Counted from the stretch's first letter, positions 43,028 to 51,846 are shown. The stretch is DNA of 64,000 nt from AV40 sp963817335 (GCA_963817335.1 CAWFNX010000005.1:930001-994000); one strand, 5' to 3'. Notes: generated by a model not told the origin, from the letters alone. Numbers and translations are program-made.

Positions 43028-44839
43028 CTATTTCGTAGCCAGTTGCGCCGTGAAATGCGTGCCTTCTGAATTACAATCATAGACTGCCGTCTTCCAATCA
43101 TCCGCAAACTGCAAAGTAAACGACTCGGGTTTCCATTGAATATTGATCGGTTTCGCGACGACTTCGTCCGTTACAGCCCGCAAGGTTCGGCCGTTCCAGA
43201 TTCCGCTAAATTTCACGACTGTGTCCCCGTACCTGCTGCTTTGAGTTTCCGTGCCCGATTTTCGGTCTGCGGCCAGCACGATCGTCAGAGGCACACCGCC
43301 AGCGGAACTCTCGCCCTTGTAAATTGTTCCCTGATAGACAGACGCGGCTCGCATCGCCATCTCGTATGCCGCCAATAAATCCGCGGAATAATTCTTACCG
43401 TCGGCAACACACTCATAGTTTCCAGTCTTTCCGTCCTCGGCAAAACGAAGGGTGAAGGACTCGGGGATCCACTGCACACCCGAAGGTTGAGACACGATAT
43501 CCCCCGTCACTGCGCGTAAGTCGTTTCCATTCCAAACCCCGCTGAATCTGACGACGACATCGCCGTGGTTGCCGCTCTGCGTCATCGTGCCGGATCGGTG
43601 ATCGTTATTAAGAGCGATCGCAATTGGACGCGGCGGTTCGTTCGAGTCGTTGTTTACCCGAATTGTACCAGTATAAAGTGGGAGGAGTTGGGCGTGAGGG
43701 AATCGCTTACGAAATTGTGCGTCCGCAGTGACGGCACCCGATGGAATCTGATTCGTATTCGGCGGTGCGGGCGCTTGAGAGCTTGCGGATGTCGATGGTG
43801 CTCGGGAAACCGCAAGGTTTGGCGCTGATCGTACGAATGCAAAATAGGAAGCGCCTCCCGCAGCGAGTAGGACGATGAAAACCGCAACCAGAACTGGGAT
43901 TCGTTTCTTTGACGGTGTAGCGGCGGTTCGGGCAGCTCGCCGTGTCTTTGGCGAAGGGACTTCGAGGTGCTGGGCAATTTCGGTGACAGACTGCGGTCGT
44001 TGGCCGGGATTTTTCGCCAAGCAAGAGCGAACAACTTCTTCCCAGATCGGATCGATCGGCTCTCCTTCGACCTCGAGCTCACCGCGTCGCTGCGTTATTG
44101 AGGGCGGAACCTTTTCCCGAATCTGGCGGTCGATGTTTCCAGAATAAAACGGCGGTTTACTGGTGAGCAGTTCATAAATACTCGCGCCGACGGAGTAAAC
44201 ATCATCAAGAGGAGTGCCACGGTCGCCTTCGAGTTGTTGGGGACTCATGTAAACCAGCGTTCCGCTCCGGCCCTGCTGCATCGTCAACTTGCTCACGGAA
44301 TCGCTCAAGCTCCTAGCGATTCCAAAATCCGCGACCTTCAAGTCTCCGCGTTGATTCACCATCAAGTTGGTCGGCTTCAGATCGCGATGAACAATGCGCG
44401 CATGGTTATGCGCATAATCGAGCGCATCGCAAAGCTGACTGGTCCAATCTGCTAGCTCGCGCGTCTCGAAGACTTTATTTGGCTTGTCTGCTCGCAAATT
44501 GGAGAGCGTATCGCCGTCCACATATTCCATCGAAATGCAGCCTGACGTGTCGTTGTAGATGAAATCGTAAATTCGCACGATGTTCTTGTGCGTTAACTCC
44601 AGGCTTCGGCGTGTTTCGCGTTTCAGATCGCCCAACACGGCGCGGTCATGAACGACCAAGTCGGGGAGAAACTTCAACGCAACGTCGCGTTCCAATTCTT
44701 CGTCCGCCGCCAACCAGACGACTCCCATGCCGCCGCGGCCAAGCGTTTTGATCAATCGATAACGATTAAAAATTTTTTGTCCGGCAGAAAACTCGCGCAG
44801 CGTGATTTCAAGACCGTTGCCCCCTGGTTCCTGGCTCAC
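43028..44839 (-). CDS. Ser/Thr protein kinase with duplicated C-terminal sensor-like domain
   Basis: This is a kinase of about 603 residues. Kinase domain about 27-285: G-loop LGRGGMGVVW, VALKFLPD Lys near 56, HRDLKPTN near 151, DFGIARSLSDSV near 171. It is closely similar to the kinase at 39256, by eye over two thirds identical. A membrane helix follows (about 315-335, VLVAVFIVLLAAGGASYFAFV). The extracellular part has two tandem repeats of about 100 residues (about 389-491 and 502-603), each with Y-x-GTI, SGT-x-TQS, FSG-x-WNG-x-x-LRAVT, and QW-x-PESFTL-x-FA. I set the start at the GTG at 44839 because it gives the same N-terminal length as the paralogue; earlier starts would overlap the divergent amt gene. 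Confidence 0.88.
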   Translation of the reverse strand: MSQEPGGNGLEITLREFSAGQKIFNRYRLIKTLGRGGMGVVWLAADEELERDVALKFLPDLVVHDRAVLGDLKRETRRSLELTHKNIVRIYDFIYNDTSGCISMEYVDGDTLSNLRADKPNKVFETRELADWTSQLCDALDYAHNHARIVHRDLKPTNLMVNQRGDLKVADFGIARSLSDSVSKLTMQQGRSGTLVYMSPQQLEGDRGTPLDDVYSVGASIYELLTSKPPFYSGNIDRQIREKVPPSITQRRGELEVEGEPIDPIWEEVVRSCLAKNPGQRPQSVTEIAQHLEVPSPKTRRAARTAATPSKKRIPVLVAVFIVLLAAGGASYFAFVRSAPNLAVSRAPSTSASSQAPAPPNTNQIPSGAVTADAQFRKRFPHAQLLPLYTGTIRVNNDSNEPPRPIAIALNNDHRSGTMTQSGNHGDVVVRFSGVWNGNDLRAVTGDIVSQPSGVQWIPESFTLRFAEDGKTGNYECVADGKNYSADLLAAYEMAMRAASVYQGTIYKGESSAGGVPLTIVLAADRKSGTETQSSRYGDTVVKFSGIWNGRTLRAVTDEVVAKPINIQWKPESFTLQFADDWKTAVYDCNSEGTHFTAQLATK

Positions 44840-44943
44840 AGGCAGGAAGGTAACAACCCGCTTCGACGCATAAAGTACAAAGTGGCTTGCCGTCAGGTGT
44901 CGCCGCGCTCTAGTAATCTGAACGCGTGCGATTCCGGAGCGAT

Positions 44944-46407
44944 ATGTTTCTTCGTGTTTTTTTTCTTGGCGCACTGCTCATTTTCGCGCGTTTTGCCGGC
45001 GGAGAAACGCCGCCAGCGAGCGCAACGACGTCTCCGTCGCTTGAGCAGCGCGTCTCTGATCTCGAAGCTTATGTAAACAACGCCGCGCGCGGTTCGGACG
45101 CGCCAAACGCGAACAGTAGATCGAACATTTCCGGTCCGGGCCCGGGTCACAATGGCTGGATGATGACCGCGTCGGCGCTGGTTCTTTTCATGACCCTGCC
45201 CGGCCTGGCGCTTTTTTACGGCGGACTCGTTAGGCAAAAAAATGTTCTGTCGGTCTTAGCTCAGTGTCTCGGCATCGCCGGGTTGGTCGCGATCCTTTGG
45301 TGGGCGGTTGGCTACTCTCTGGTGTTCTCCCGCGGATCGCCGTTTCTCGGCGGGTTGAAATTCGCGTTCCTTCGCGGAGTGGATGCTAAACCCAATGGCG
45401 ATTATTCCTACTGGGTATCGCAGAACATTTTCGCAATGTATCAGCTGATGTTTGCGATCATCACGCCGGCCCTGATCGTTGGCGCGGTCGCGGAACGAAT
45501 CCGGTTCGCTGCCGTGCTTGGGTTCGTCGGCGTTTGGATGTTCGTGGTTTATTTTCCGCTGGCTCACATGGTGTGGGGAATCGACGGCCTGATGAACGGG
45601 GTTTGGAATGAGCGCGCCACAATCAGGGCGATCGATTTCGCCGGAGGCACAGTAGTTCATATGTCTTCGGGATGGTCGGCCCTGGTCCTTTGCGCCCTCC
45701 TGGGACCGCGTCTCGGTTTTCGAAAGGAGATCATGGCGCCACACAGCATGGTCCTTTGCATGGTTGGCTCAGGAATGCTGTGGGTCGGCTGGTATGGATT
45801 TAACGCCGGCAGCGCCCTCGGCGCCGATGGCATTGCCGCGAATGCTTTCACGACGACAACGCTGGCAACGGCTGTCGCGTCATTCACCTGGGCGATGCTC
45901 GAATACGTTTTGCGCGGCAAACCGAGCGTGCTTGGATTTTGTTCAGGCGCAGTTGCCGGATTGGTCGTAATTACTCCGGCCTGCGGTTATGTAGATTCGA
46001 CCGGAGCAGTCATTATTGGCATCGCGGCCGGGATCGTTCCGTTTTTCGCATGCACGAAGTTGAAATCGTGGTTTCATTACGACGACGCCTTGGACACGTT
46101 CGGGGTGCACGCCGTCGGTGGAACATTGGGCGCATTTTTAACTGGAGTCCTCGCCACGTCGACGGTGAACGGGAACCTGAGCGGGACGTCTGCGACTCAA
46201 AACGGCCTCACGAAGATTCTCGGACACGCTCTGTGGCTCGAACAGTTGAAAGCGATTGCCATCACAGTTTTTATGGCGGTGGTCGCCAGCGCGATCATCG
46301 GCGTTGCGGTGAAGGCGCTAATCGGATTACGAATCGCCCCGGAGATCGAGCGCCAGGGACTCGACATCAACGAGCACGGCGAAGAAGGCTACATGGTTTC
46401 CGGCTAA
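44944..46407 (+). CDS. amt: Ammonium transporter
   Basis: This is a protein of about 487 residues of the Amt/MEP/Rh family, forming a trimeric ammonium channel in the inner membrane. The signal-like start (FLRVFFLGALLIFARFAGG) and a 60-residue periplasmic segment with a short coiled region precede eleven membrane helices. The typical blocks are LVLFMTLPGLALFYGGLVRQKNVLS near 82, FAGGTVVHMSSGWSAL (first pore His) near 230, MLWVGWYGFNAGSALGADG near 280, and DTFGVHAVGGTLGAF (second pore His) near 390. The ATG at 44944 follows GGAG at a 4-base spacing; a GTG at 44926 is less likely. No glnK is adjacent. A bidirectional terminator follows. Confidence 0.96.
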   Translation: MFLRVFFLGALLIFARFAGGETPPASATTSPSLEQRVSDLEAYVNNAARGSDAPNANSRSNISGPGPGHNGWMMTASALVLFMTLPGLALFYGGLVRQKNVLSVLAQCLGIAGLVAILWWAVGYSLVFSRGSPFLGGLKFAFLRGVDAKPNGDYSYWVSQNIFAMYQLMFAIITPALIVGAVAERIRFAAVLGFVGVWMFVVYFPLAHMVWGIDGLMNGVWNERATIRAIDFAGGTVVHMSSGWSALVLCALLGPRLGFRKEIMAPHSMVLCMVGSGMLWVGWYGFNAGSALGADGIAANAFTTTTLATAVASFTWAMLEYVLRGKPSVLGFCSGAVAGLVVITPACGYVDSTGAVIIGIAAGIVPFFACTKLKSWFHYDDALDTFGVHAVGGTLGAFLTGVLATSTVNGNLSGTSATQNGLTKILGHALWLEQLKAIAITVFMAVVASAIIGVAVKALIGLRIAPEIERQGLDINEHGEEGYMVSG

Positions 46408-46440
46408 CCGGAATTAGAGGAGAAATCCTGAAGAAAAAAA

Positions 46441-46467
46441 ACGCGCGGCGTTTCGGCCGCGCGTTTT
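46441..46467. terminator. Bidirectional Rho-independent terminator
   Basis: Arms ACGCGCGGC (46441-46449) and GCCGCGCGT (46456-46464) enclose a 6-base loop, with TTTT on the right and a run of seven A on the left. It can serve amt on the plus strand and the CNA-B-like gene on the minus strand. Confidence 0.85.
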
Positions 46468-46490
46468 GAAATCGGTTGTTGTTTAAAATT

Positions 46491-47036
46491 TTAGTTGCCG
46501 CCTGAGTTAGTCCCACCGCTCTGCATCTGTCGTACCGCTGCGCCCGAAAGGTGTCTAACTTCACCTGACTCGGCCCCCGCAGCTCCGGCGCCAGTGTTGT
46601 CATCGACTTCAACCCAGCGACCGCTCAGGTTGCTGCCAGTTTCCGCCGGGACATAAACCATGTGCGTGTGTTTCTTCTTGGCATTAGCAACGAATTTACC
46701 GGTCAATTTGAAATCCACCTGTGTTGGCTTATTGCCGAAAACGTGTTGGTTGGTGAGGGATGCCTTGATTTGACCGTTCACAAAGAGAACCACTTCGTAA
46801 TCGGTGATTGGCAAGCTGCTGACGCCGAATTGGCCATTCGAGTCGGTGCGGACAATCTTTTGGAGTCCGCTTCCGTCTTTGGCGGAAATGTGGACTTCAG
46901 CCCCGGCCACGGGGTTCTTGTTTGAATCTGTGACCGTGCCCTGAATCCTGGCAGGACCGACGGGGGACGAAGCCCATGCGGCAACGGCCGAAACGAGGAG
47001 GGTAGCGATAGACAGTTGGAGTGATTTGATGAGCAT
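46491..47036 (-). CDS. Small secreted CNA-B/carboxypeptidase-regulatory-like protein A
   Basis: This is a 181-residue protein with a signal peptide (MLIKSLQLSIATLLVSAVAAWA). A beta-sandwich domain of the carboxypeptidase-regulatory/CNA-B kind follows (about 28-110: RIQGTVTDSNKNPVAGAEVHISAKDGSG, then DSNGQFGVSSLPITDYEVVLFVNGQIKASL). The C-terminal 60 residues carry YVPAETGSNLSGRWVEVDD, shared with the genes at 47118 and 63464, and end AAVRQMQSGG. It is probably in the periplasm or on the cell surface. Function is unknown. The three genes are clearly paralogues; this one and the next are in tandem with an 81-bp gap. Confidence 0.82.
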   Translation of the reverse strand: MLIKSLQLSIATLLVSAVAAWASSPVGPARIQGTVTDSNKNPVAGAEVHISAKDGSGLQKIVRTDSNGQFGVSSLPITDYEVVLFVNGQIKASLTNQHVFGNKPTQVDFKLTGKFVANAKKKHTHMVYVPAETGSNLSGRWVEVDDNTGAGAAGAESGEVRHLSGAAVRQMQSGGTNSGGN

Positions 47037-47117
47037 AGAGTTTTATATATTAGACGTGAATAGTTCGTGCCGCAAGCCTTGGCGGCCTGCGTCCGACTTG
47101 CTACGCTGGCAATTTTC

Positions 47118-47645
47118 TTATTGAGGCTGCCCAGACCCCGGATTCCGGTTCTGGATCTGTTGAACCAAAATGTTACCTTGGTTGCTCAGGCGCTCGCTCA
47201 TGCCTATCGGCATGCCTTTTCCATCGCCTTCGACTTCAGCCCAATGGCCGAGATGAGTGCCAGTCGTTGACGGGATCCAAACATAATGTTTGCCCGGAGC
47301 GAATGGGGTTACCTGCGAGCCTTTTAAGACTTCGAAGTTCAGGGTTTGAGTTTCGCCAGCCTTGGTCCTGACATTGCTGATGGACGCTTTGGTCACACCA
47401 TCAATCACCAGGATTACGCTGTAAGTTCCTTCTTCCAGCGCCGGATAATTGTAACGACCATCGGTCTTTGTATGGATCTTTCCGATTTTATTTACATCGC
47501 TGCCTTGGATGCGAATTTCAGCGCCTTGGATTGGACCTGACGAATTCTTAACAACACCGCTCAGGCCTGTCTCCCCGGCGGCTTGAGCTTTCAGCATCAA
47601 GCAAACCGAAGCAAATACGACAACAACACGAATCAGCGTTTTCAT
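47118..47645 (-). CDS. Small secreted CNA-B/carboxypeptidase-regulatory-like protein B
   Basis: This is a 175-residue paralogue of the gene at 46491. The signal peptide is about 1-22 (VVVVFASVCLMLKAQA). The beta-sandwich (about 27-105) has GLSGVVKNSSGPIQGAEIRIQG and DGRYNYPALEEGTYSVILVIDGVTKASISN. The tail motif is HYVWIPSTTGTHLGHWAEVEGDG, a variant of the family motif that lacks one residue (LGHWAEV for LGGRWVEV). It ends IQNRNPGSGQPQ. It lies upstream of protein A on the same strand and is divergent from the NmrA-type gene with 131 bp between starts. Promoters for both presumably lie in that gap, but I could not pick one with confidence. Confidence 0.8.
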   Translation of the reverse strand: MKTLIRVVVVFASVCLMLKAQAAGETGLSGVVKNSSGPIQGAEIRIQGSDVNKIGKIHTKTDGRYNYPALEEGTYSVILVIDGVTKASISNVRTKAGETQTLNFEVLKGSQVTPFAPGKHYVWIPSTTGTHLGHWAEVEGDGKGMPIGMSERLSNQGNILVQQIQNRNPGSGQPQ

Positions 47646-47776
47646 GCTGAAATATTACGACTAGCGGTCGTAGTTGTAAAATACGATCCGGCAGTCAGAA
47701 CCGGTGCCGGCGGATTGAGCAAACGAGACGCCAAGGTGTCTAGTCTAGTAAGAGGTTTTTATCAGATTGGAGCAGC

Positions 47777-48649
47777 ATGTATTTAGTCATGGGCATTACT
47801 GGAAAAGTTGGAGGCGCCACCGCGCGGCATCTGCTGAAGCAACGCAAACAGGTGCGAGCACTTGTGCGCAATCGCGAGAAAGCGGCGAAGTGGGCAGACC
47901 AAGGCGTGGAGTTGGTGGATGGAGACTGGAACGATGCGACAGCCATAGCGGCGGCGCTCAAAGGTGTTGAGGGCGCGTTTGTTATGTTGCCGGCTGTATG
48001 GGCACCCTCGCCTGATTACAGAGAAGCAAAGGACGTGATTGCGAACTATGTCGAGGCGCTGACCAAGGTAGTGCCCCTGCGGGTGGTAGCGCTCTCTTCG
48101 ATGGGTGCGAATAGAACAAACGGGCTGGGGATGATCACGGCCTTATCGCTTTTGGAGCAAGGTTTTCGCAGCCTGCCATCTCCGATCGCATTTGTGCGCG
48201 CAGGTGGCTTTGTCGAAAACTTTCTTTTCGGCTTACAGGCCGCCCAAGGCGGAACACTACCGGTCTTCTACAATCCTACAAACCGGAAATCGACAATGGT
48301 CGCGACAAACGACATCGGCGCAGAGGTAGCAAAGCTTCTGACCGGGCCGGCGTGGTCAGGGCGTCGCGTTATTGAGCTAGGTTCGATGGTAAGCGCGGAT
48401 GAAGTAGCGGGACAATTGGGTGAAGTTCTAAAACTCGACGTAAAAGCCTTTGCTGTCCCGCGTGCAGGGTGGGCGGAAGCGTTCGAGCAGTTCGGCGTCC
48501 CGAAGGGCCACACTGGACCTGCCGAAGAAATGTTTGAGGCCGTGAACGCGGGATGGATGGACCTCGGAATCACGGGTACGGAGCACGTAGCGGGTACGAC
48601 GTCCGCACGCGATGTGTTTGCGGCTGCACAGAACGCCGTCAAGGCGTAA
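47777..48649 (+). CDS. NmrA/NAD(P)-binding SDR-like protein
   Basis: This is a 290-residue cytoplasmic protein of the atypical short-chain dehydrogenase group (NmrA/YtfG-like). The nucleotide site is VMGITGKVGGATARHLL (residues 4-20), with a following acidic DGDWND near 53. VVALSSMGANRTNG near 107 and FVRAGGFVENFL near 143-154 are typical positions. No full SDR catalytic YxxxK is seen, as usual for NmrA-like members, which act as redox sensors or quinone/azo reductases. It stands alone. A weak hairpin (48670-48707) follows. Confidence 0.85.
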   Translation: MYLVMGITGKVGGATARHLLKQRKQVRALVRNREKAAKWADQGVELVDGDWNDATAIAAALKGVEGAFVMLPAVWAPSPDYREAKDVIANYVEALTKVVPLRVVALSSMGANRTNGLGMITALSLLEQGFRSLPSPIAFVRAGGFVENFLFGLQAAQGGTLPVFYNPTNRKSTMVATNDIGAEVAKLLTGPAWSGRRVIELGSMVSADEVAGQLGEVLKLDVKAFAVPRAGWAEAFEQFGVPKGHTGPAEEMFEAVNAGWMDLGITGTEHVAGTTSARDVFAAAQNAVKA

Positions 48650-48924
48650 GTCCGGGGCAAGCTAGGGATGCCCTGACGCCCTGCCTAACGAATCAGGGAC
48701 GCAGGGCTGCAGTGAAGCATTGCCGCCAAAGCTTGAGTCGCTCAGAAATTCGGGCCGAATCGTGGATTGGGGATTTCAAAGATATTTAGGGTTGACCGAT
48801 TTGCTGTTGACGACTTGTTGACGATTAAATTGCGAATTGATGCGGACTGATGCGCGACCGTGCGAAATGAGTTAGTTGCAGTTTCGGATTAATTTCACCC
48901 AGCAAAACAGCGGTCTAGAGAGTA

Positions 48925-49007
48925 TGCCGGCGGAGGGACTTGAACCCACACGATCTTGCGATCACTGGATTTTGAGTCCAGCGCGTCTGCCATTCCGCCA
49001 CGCCGGC
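48925..49007 (-). tRNA. tRNA-Leu (CAA anticodon)
   Basis: This is an 83-nt class II tRNA. The acceptor arm is GCCGGCG / CGCCGGC with discriminator A. The anticodon stem is CTGGA/TCCAG around the loop CTCAAAA, giving anticodon CAA (reads UUG). The long variable arm TGATCGCAAGATCGTG and the T-loop TTCAAGT fit Leu. CCA is not encoded. Confidence 0.95.
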
Positions 49008-49024
49008 GTGTCGAAAGGAGCGAA

Positions 49025-49052
49025 AGAATACGAACTTCGCGCCGAAGCTCAA
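49025..49052 (-). promoter_or_regulatory. Probable promoter of tRNA-Leu
   Basis: On the minus strand, TTGAGC (49052-49047) and TATTCT (49030-49025) are 16 bp apart. The -10 ends 17 bp before the tRNA 5' end, giving a start a few bases upstream of the mature tRNA. Confidence 0.5.
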
Positions 49053-49071
49053 CTCGCGAACGCTTTCGAAG

Positions 49072-49680
49072 TCAAACGCTTCCCACCAAATCGAGCGGTT
49101 GGAGACTGCGCGGCGGGCCAAAGATTTCGCGCAAAATAATCGCGTCCCGCAAACCGGATGTCGATCTGAGCATGGTGGCAAGGTTGGTCGTTGCGTCCGC
49201 CGATTTGGAAGTCGGTTGGGTCGCGAGCGCATACGCTTCTGCCGCCGTCGCAATCACTGGAGGCGGCTCAACTGGTGCGGGAGCTTGTCGAACTAAGGGG
49301 GGAGCTTCGGCAACTCTGGGTTGAAAAGGCTTGGACTCGGGCGGTCGCGTCGTGAGCGGCGGCAATGGCGACCTGAGCGGGGGCGGAACGTGCGGGAGAA
49401 CGAATGGCCGTTGATAACTTGGTCGCGGCGCAACCGGCGCAGGCGGGGTCGAACTCGTCGGTTGACCTAGCGCTTCCAAAAATTTCCGGATCCGTTGCTC
49501 GTCTGTTTCGTCCGGCCCGCGCGGACTCGGACGAGACATTTGCGATGGAGATATTGATCTCCGCGTTGTGTCCTCGGGACGCTTGCGGCTTTTGGCTGCA
49601 GCTCGAGTCAGGATCTGAAAGAAGATCGCGATCGCGACGAACAATAGAAAAAGCAGATTATCGAGGTGCAGCGCCGCCAT
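49072..49680 (-). CDS. Single-pass membrane protein with proline-rich region, next to floA
   Basis: This is a 202-residue protein. The N-terminal membrane helix (about 8-26, LLFLLFVAIAIFFQILTRA) is followed by a basic, proline-rich and low-complexity stretch (residues 40-150). A short conserved-looking end reads GLRDAIILREIFGPPRSLQPL. The end motif (R-D-A-I-I-L-R-E-I-F-G-P-P) is probably the functional contact. It is of no known family that I can name. It follows floA on the same strand with a 10-bp gap, so it is likely a FloA-associated protein. Confidence 0.7.
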   Translation of the reverse strand: MAALHLDNLLFLLFVAIAIFFQILTRAAAKSRKRPEDTTRRSISPSQMSRPSPRGPDETDEQRIRKFLEALGQPTSSTPPAPVAPRPSYQRPFVLPHVPPPLRSPLPPLTTRPPESKPFQPRVAEAPPLVRQAPAPVEPPPVIATAAEAYALATQPTSKSADATTNLATMLRSTSGLRDAIILREIFGPPRSLQPLDLVGSV

Positions 49681-49690
49681 TTTTTACCTT

Positions 49691-50704
49691 CTAGCTTTCA
49701 GTTCTTGGTTTGTCCGTTCCCGCAATCGATTCGCGCATTGTGGTATCGGCCTGCACGTTTTTCATCCGGTAATAATCCATAATGCCGAGGTGACCCGCCC
49801 GAAACGCTTCCGCCATCGCCATCGGTACCTGCGCTTCCGCTTCCACCACTTTCGCGCGCATCTCCTGGGTCTTGGCCTTCATTTCCTGCTCCACTGCTAC
49901 CGCAGCGGCGCGGCGCACTTCCGCTTTCGCCTGGGCAATGCGCTTGTCGGCATCCGCTTGTTCGCTCTGCAACTTGGCCCCGATGTTGTCGCCCACGTCC
50001 ACGTCGGCGATGTCGATCGAAAGAATTTCAAATGCGGTATTGCTGTCGAGTCCCTTCGCCAGCACCGCTTTGGAAATGCGATCCGGATTTTCCAGAACGT
50101 CTTTGTAGGAATCAGCTGAGCCAATCGCGCTCACGATGCCTTCGCCGACCCGCGCGATAATCGTTTCCTCAGTTGCGCCGCCGACAAACCGATCCAGGTG
50201 CGAGCGCACCGTGACGCGCGCTTTCACCTTCGCGCCAATCCCGTCTTTGGCTACACCGTCGATGGTCGTCCGGCCCATCGTGGGATTTGGTACATCGATG
50301 ACTTTCGGGTTGATACTCGTGCGCACCGCTTCCAGCACAGTCTTACCGGTGCCTTTGGTCGCCAGATCGATGGCACAGGCGCGATTGAAGTCGAGGGAGA
50401 TGCCGGCTTTGTCGGCCGCGATCAACGCCAGAATAACCTGAGTGACGTCGCCGCCTGCCAGGTAATGCGCTTCCAAGGGATCGCTCGGCACCTCGATGCC
50501 CGCTTTCACGGCGGTGATGCGATTGTCGACAATCAATCCAACTGGCACGCGCCGCAGTCGCATTCCGATCATTTTACCCATGGCGACTGGCGCGTTGGCG
50601 ATGCGAGCGCGGAGCCAGATCCCGAAAAAATTGAAGAGAATGATGGCGAAAACAAAACCGAAAACGGCCAGCACGGCGATTCCGACAAGATAAAGGGCGT
50701 CCAT
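49691..50704 (-). CDS. floA: Flotillin-like protein FloA
   Basis: This is a 337-residue SPFH-family membrane scaffold protein. The N-terminal membrane segment (about 5-27, VGIAVLAVFGFVFAIILFNFF) is followed by ARIANAPVAMGKMIGMRLRRVPVGLIVDNRI (near 34) and the SPFH core. An Ala/Glu coiled coil (about 235-300, QAKAEVRRAAAVAVEQEMKAKTQEMRAK) and the end MDYYRMKNVQADT follow. The FloA type (not FloT) is shown by the short extracytoplasmic part and the LEAHYLAGGDVTQVILALIAADKAGI block. It organises membrane microdomains. The gene is divergent from argC with about 100 bp between starts. Confidence 0.93.
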   Translation of the reverse strand: MDALYLVGIAVLAVFGFVFAIILFNFFGIWLRARIANAPVAMGKMIGMRLRRVPVGLIVDNRITAVKAGIEVPSDPLEAHYLAGGDVTQVILALIAADKAGISLDFNRACAIDLATKGTGKTVLEAVRTSINPKVIDVPNPTMGRTTIDGVAKDGIGAKVKARVTVRSHLDRFVGGATEETIIARVGEGIVSAIGSADSYKDVLENPDRISKAVLAKGLDSNTAFEILSIDIADVDVGDNIGAKLQSEQADADKRIAQAKAEVRRAAAVAVEQEMKAKTQEMRAKVVEAEAQVPMAMAEAFRAGHLGIMDYYRMKNVQADTTMRESIAGTDKPRTES

Positions 50705-50802
50705 GACGAAACTTTAGTCGCTTGGTTGTGCGAAGCGCAAACGTTGAGTTTGCCGCAGCTTTTCGTTGCAATCGGCGCGAGACGGAATACGCATTGCCCG
50801 TT

Positions 50803-51846
50803 GTGGCAACGACGAGGACAAGAGTCGCGGTGGTTGGCGCTTCCGGTTACACCGGCGAAGAGCTCGTGCGGCTTTTGCTTGCCCACTCGAACGTCGATTT
50901 AGCGGCGGTAACTTCGCGGCAATTCGCCGGTAAATCTGTGGCCGAAGTGTTTCCCCGCTTCGCGCATTACAAAAATGCCGCGACGTTGAAGTTTTCCGAT
51001 TCGGACGCAAAACAAGTCGCACGGGATGCGACGGTGGTTTTTCTTGCATTGCCACACGGTCTGGCCGCCGAATTCGCGAAGCCTCTTCTTTCCGCTGGCG
51101 CGCGGGTTGTCGATCTCAGCGCCGATTTCCGAGTCAAAGATTCAGATGTTTACCGTGAATTTTACGGTCATGATCATCCCGCTCCCGATTTGTTAGGCAA
51201 ATCGGTTTACGGTTTGCCGGAAGTTTACCGCGACCAGATCCGGGGAGCTCAGCTCGTTGCCTGTCCGGGTTGTTATCCCACCAGTATTCTCATTCCGCTC
51301 CGGCCGCTGATTCGACGGAAAGCGATCGCTCGCAAAACCATTATTGCCGCCAGTATGAGCGGCGTGACCGGGGCAGGCCGCAAGGCAGAAGTGGATTATC
51401 TATTCTCGGAATGCAACGAAAGTGTTCGACCGTATGGCGTCCCCAAACATCGGCATCTTTCCGAAATCGAACAGGAATTGTCGATCCTCGCCGATGAAAA
51501 GCTGGTCATCCAGTTCACGCCCCACCTGGTGCCGATCAATCGCGGAATTGTCACTACTATTTGCGCCGACATCGCGAACAACGTCGTCAAAATGGATCCG
51601 GCGGTAATTTTCCAAAGCGCCTACGGGGAAGAACCGTTCGTTCGTTTGCTCGGCGACGATCGTTTGCCCGATACCAAATATGTCGCCGGCACAAATTTCA
51701 TCGACATCGGATGGAGAATCGACAAACGCACGAATCGGATCGTCCTGATGAGCGCGATTGATAACACGGTAAAAGGAGCCGGCGGGCAGGCGGTGCAGTG
51801 CATGAATCTGATGCTCGGGTTGCCCGAAACTGCTGGGCTGATTTGA
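50803..51846 (+). CDS. argC: N-acetyl-gamma-glutamyl-phosphate reductase
   Basis: This is a protein of about 347 residues catalysing the NADPH-dependent third step of arginine synthesis. Rossmann motif VAVVGASGYTGEELVRLLL, LPHGLAAEF near 73-81, the catalytic Cys in LVACPGCYPTS near 150, and the HRHLSEIEQEL and TPHLVPINRGI blocks are all present. I start at GTG 50803, next to the Rossmann strand; a longer frame from 50722 lies across the floA divergent promoter gap. A TTG at 50794 is also possible. It opens the argC-J-B-D-F run and overlaps argJ (TTGA at 51843). Confidence 0.95.
   Translation: MATTRTRVAVVGASGYTGEELVRLLLAHSNVDLAAVTSRQFAGKSVAEVFPRFAHYKNAATLKFSDSDAKQVARDATVVFLALPHGLAAEFAKPLLSAGARVVDLSADFRVKDSDVYREFYGHDHPAPDLLGKSVYGLPEVYRDQIRGAQLVACPGCYPTSILIPLRPLIRRKAIARKTIIAASMSGVTGAGRKAEVDYLFSECNESVRPYGVPKHRHLSEIEQELSILADEKLVIQFTPHLVPINRGIVTTICADIANNVVKMDPAVIFQSAYGEEPFVRLLGDDRLPDTKYVAGTNFIDIGWRIDKRTNRIVLMSAIDNTVKGAGGQAVQCMNLMLGLPETAGLI

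Noticed and set aside
48670..48707. Hairpin GCCCTGACGCCCTG...CAGGGACGCAGGGC after the NmrA-type gene
   Set aside because: Two mismatches and no T-run. It could be a terminator or a decayed repeat, so it is not annotated as a feature.
48790..48924. Possible phage or island attachment site downstream of tRNA-Leu
   Set aside because: No duplicated tRNA 3' end, integrase or foreign genes in the window. The short ATTGATGCGGACTGATGCG-like repeats are not a clear att site.
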